From: Clostridia bacterium
GTDB taxonomy: Bacteria > Bacillota_A > Clostridia > Oscillospirales > CAG-272
DNA: 7,954 nucleotides
Assembly (NCBI GenBank): GCA_017472105.1
Contig: JAFUQY010000419.1
Coordinates: 1-7,954 of the forward strand
Direction: 5' to 3'
Positions 6,597-7,954 of this stretch are shown piece by piece. How positions within the stretch are numbered: position 1 is the stretch's first letter; each line of letters begins with the position of its first letter. Below the pieces are notes generated by a model. It saw only the letters and a list, made by a program, of their open reading frames with translations. It did not search any database and was not told the DNA's origin. Both the position numbers and the translations under genes were made by a program.

Positions 6597-7954
6597 TTCG
6601 TGTGATTGCGCTGTCGGAGATTTTTTTATCATAACGGTTCTTGCGGATAACCGTAGGGATGCGGGTGGGATATTCGCCGGTGAAGCAGCCCTTGCAGAAG
6701 CCGTCGAGGGTCGTGTCAGCCAGCTTGTCGAGATATTCAACATTGAGGTAGCCGAGGGAGTCCACGTTGAGGATTTCGGCAATCTCCTCCATGCTGTGGC
6801 GGCATGCGATCAGGTCTTCCTTCGCGCCGATGTCCGTACCGTAGTAGCACAGATCAATGTACGGCGGAGCGGAGGAACGCATATGCACTTCCTTGGCACC
6901 GGCTTCTCTCAGGAGCTTGATGGTTCTCGCACAGGTGGTGCCGCGTACGATGGAGTCATCCACCAGAACCACGCGCTTGTCGCGGACAACATCGGTGATG
7001 ACGTTGAGCTTGATGCGGACAAGGTCTTCTCTGTGGGACTGACCGGGCGCGATGAAGGTTCTGCCGATGTATTTGTTCTTGAGGAAGCCCATTTCGTAGG
7101 GAATGCCGGATTCATGCGCATAGCCGATTGCGGCGTCGATACCGGAGTCGGGGGCACCGATTACGATATCCGCCTCCACCGGGTGCTCGATGGCAAGGAA
7201 TCTGCCCGCACGGACTCTTGCGCGGTTCACGGAGAAGCCGTCGATCACGGAGTCGGGACGAGCGGTGTAGAGATACTCGAATACGCAGAGCGCATGCTTT
7301 CCTTCGCCGACGTGATCCGCCATGGAGCGCACGCCGTTTTCGTCAAATACGATGATTTCGCCAGGGCGTACGTCGCGGATCATGGTGCCGCCGATGGAAG
7401 TGATGGCGCAGGATTCGGATGCGATGATGTAGGAGCCGTCCTTCAGCTGACCGTAGCAGAGCGGGCGGATCCCGTGGATATCCCGGCAGGCAATGAGTTT
7501 GCGCGGGGACATGATGACGATGGAGTAGGCGCCTGAGAGCTTGTCCATGGCACGGGAAACGCTGTCTTCAATGGAAGGCGCCAGAAGACGTTCGCGGATG
7601 ATGACATTGGAGATGATTTCGGCGTCGCTGGTGGTGTGGAACACGGAGCCGGAGAGCTCGAGCGCTTCACGGGTTTCCACGCCGTTTATCAGGGAGCCGT
7701 TGAAGCAAAGCGCCAGATTGCCTTTGACATGGCTGATAACCATGGGCTGGGCATTGAGCATATGGTTTTCGCCTGCTTTACCGTAGCGGCAGTGTCCGAT
7801 CGCCATATTGCCGTCTCCGAGCTCGGCGATGTCATGGTGATTGAAAACCTCGTTCACAAGACCTGCGTCCTTGCAGGAAGTGAAAACGCCGTCGTCATTG
7901 ACCACGATGCCGCAGCTTTCCTGACCTCTGTGCTGGAGCGCGTAGAGACCGTAG
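6586..7954 (-). CDS. purF: Amidophosphoribosyltransferase, iron-sulfur type, 5' truncated by window edge
   Basis: This enzyme makes 5-phosphoribosylamine from PRPP and glutamine, the committed and normally feedback-controlled step. The last 455 codons are visible, starting at YGLYALQHRGQESCGI. The N-terminal nucleophile cysteine and true start lie beyond the right edge, probably about 20 codons away. The glutaminase domain shows GHCRYGKAG (53-61 of the visible part), FNGSL (84-88) and TTSDAE (107-112). The phosphoribosyltransferase PRPP loop is VLVDDSIVRGTT (329-340). Cysteines at visible residues 223, 369, 420 and 423 match the four [4Fe-4S] ligands of Bacillus subtilis PurF (236, 382, 437, 440), so an oxygen-sensitive cluster is expected. 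The reading frame stays open to the edge, so the GTG at 7905 is an internal valine codon and not the start. Confidence 0.97.
   Translation of the reverse strand, partial: YGLYALQHRGQESCGIVVNDDGVFTSCKDAGLVNEVFNHHDIAELGDGNMAIGHCRYGKAGENHMLNAQPMVISHVKGNLALCFNGSLINGVETREALELSGSVFHTTSDAEIISNVIIRERLLAPSIEDSVSRAMDKLSGAYSIVIMSPRKLIACRDIHGIRPLCYGQLKDGSYIIASESCAITSIGGTMIRDVRPGEIIVFDENGVRSMADHVGEGKHALCVFEYLYTARPDSVIDGFSVNRARVRAGRFLAIEHPVEADIVIGAPDSGIDAAIGYAHESGIPYEMGFLKNKYIGRTFIAPGQSHREDLVRIKLNVITDVVRDKRVVLVDDSIVRGTTCARTIKLLREAGAKEVHMRSSAPPYIDLCYYGTDIGAKEDLIACRHSMEEIAEILNVDSLGYLNVEYLDKLADTTLDGFCKGCFTGEYPTRIPTVIRKNRYDKKISDSAITRNEL

Noticed and set aside
5059..7536. An 825-codon open frame on the plus strand across purN, purM and purF
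   Set aside because: Its codons align exactly with those of the three minus-strand genes, which share one register. It stays open because these genes hardly use TTA, CTA or TCA codons. The genes beneath have full family motifs, and the plus-strand product resembles nothing I know.
6586..7905. GTG at 7905 as the purF start
   Set aside because: The frame stays open upstream to the window edge and encodes YGLYALQHRGQESCGI, a conserved PurF segment, so the GTG is internal.

Overview
The window lies inside one tightly packed de novo purine biosynthesis operon. All eight genes are on the minus strand, so transcription runs from high to low coordinates. In transcription order they are: purF (5' end cut off by the right edge), purM, purN, a PurO-type IMP cyclohydrolase, a small GNAT acetyltransferase, a stand-alone AICAR transformylase, purD, and the 5' part of a large-type purL (3' end cut off by the left edge). 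Spacers are 5 to 24 bp, or a 4-bp overlap. There is no gap large enough for an internal promoter or terminator, no RNA gene, no mobile element and no CRISPR array. The operon promoter and any purine riboswitch would lie upstream of purF, outside the window.

The source looks like an anaerobic member of the Bacillota, in the broad Clostridia group. Three things suggest this: the gene order purF-purM-purN-(purH position)-purD-purL, a Bacillus-type PurF with all four iron-sulfur cysteines, and a PurL of the large single-chain clostridial kind. GC content is moderately high by eye, and codon use is strongly biased (few TTA, CTA or TCA codons). I cannot assign a genus.

Together the genes cover most steps from PRPP to IMP. 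PurF makes phosphoribosylamine, PurD makes GAR, PurN formylates it to FGAR, PurL makes FGAM and PurM makes AIR. The AICAR transformylase makes FAICAR and the cyclohydrolase closes the ring to IMP. The steps from AIR to AICAR (PurE, PurK, PurC, PurB) are not encoded here.

The most interesting region is 2436-4855. The position where related operons carry the bifunctional purH holds three genes instead: a cyclohydrolase of the family first known from archaea, an unexplained acetyltransferase, and a transformylase that resembles the C-terminal domain of human ATIC more than Escherichia coli PurH. In the transformylase, the lysine of the catalytic Lys-His pair reads as asparagine. The acetyltransferase starts with GTG overlapping the cyclohydrolase stop codon, and its codon use differs from its neighbours.
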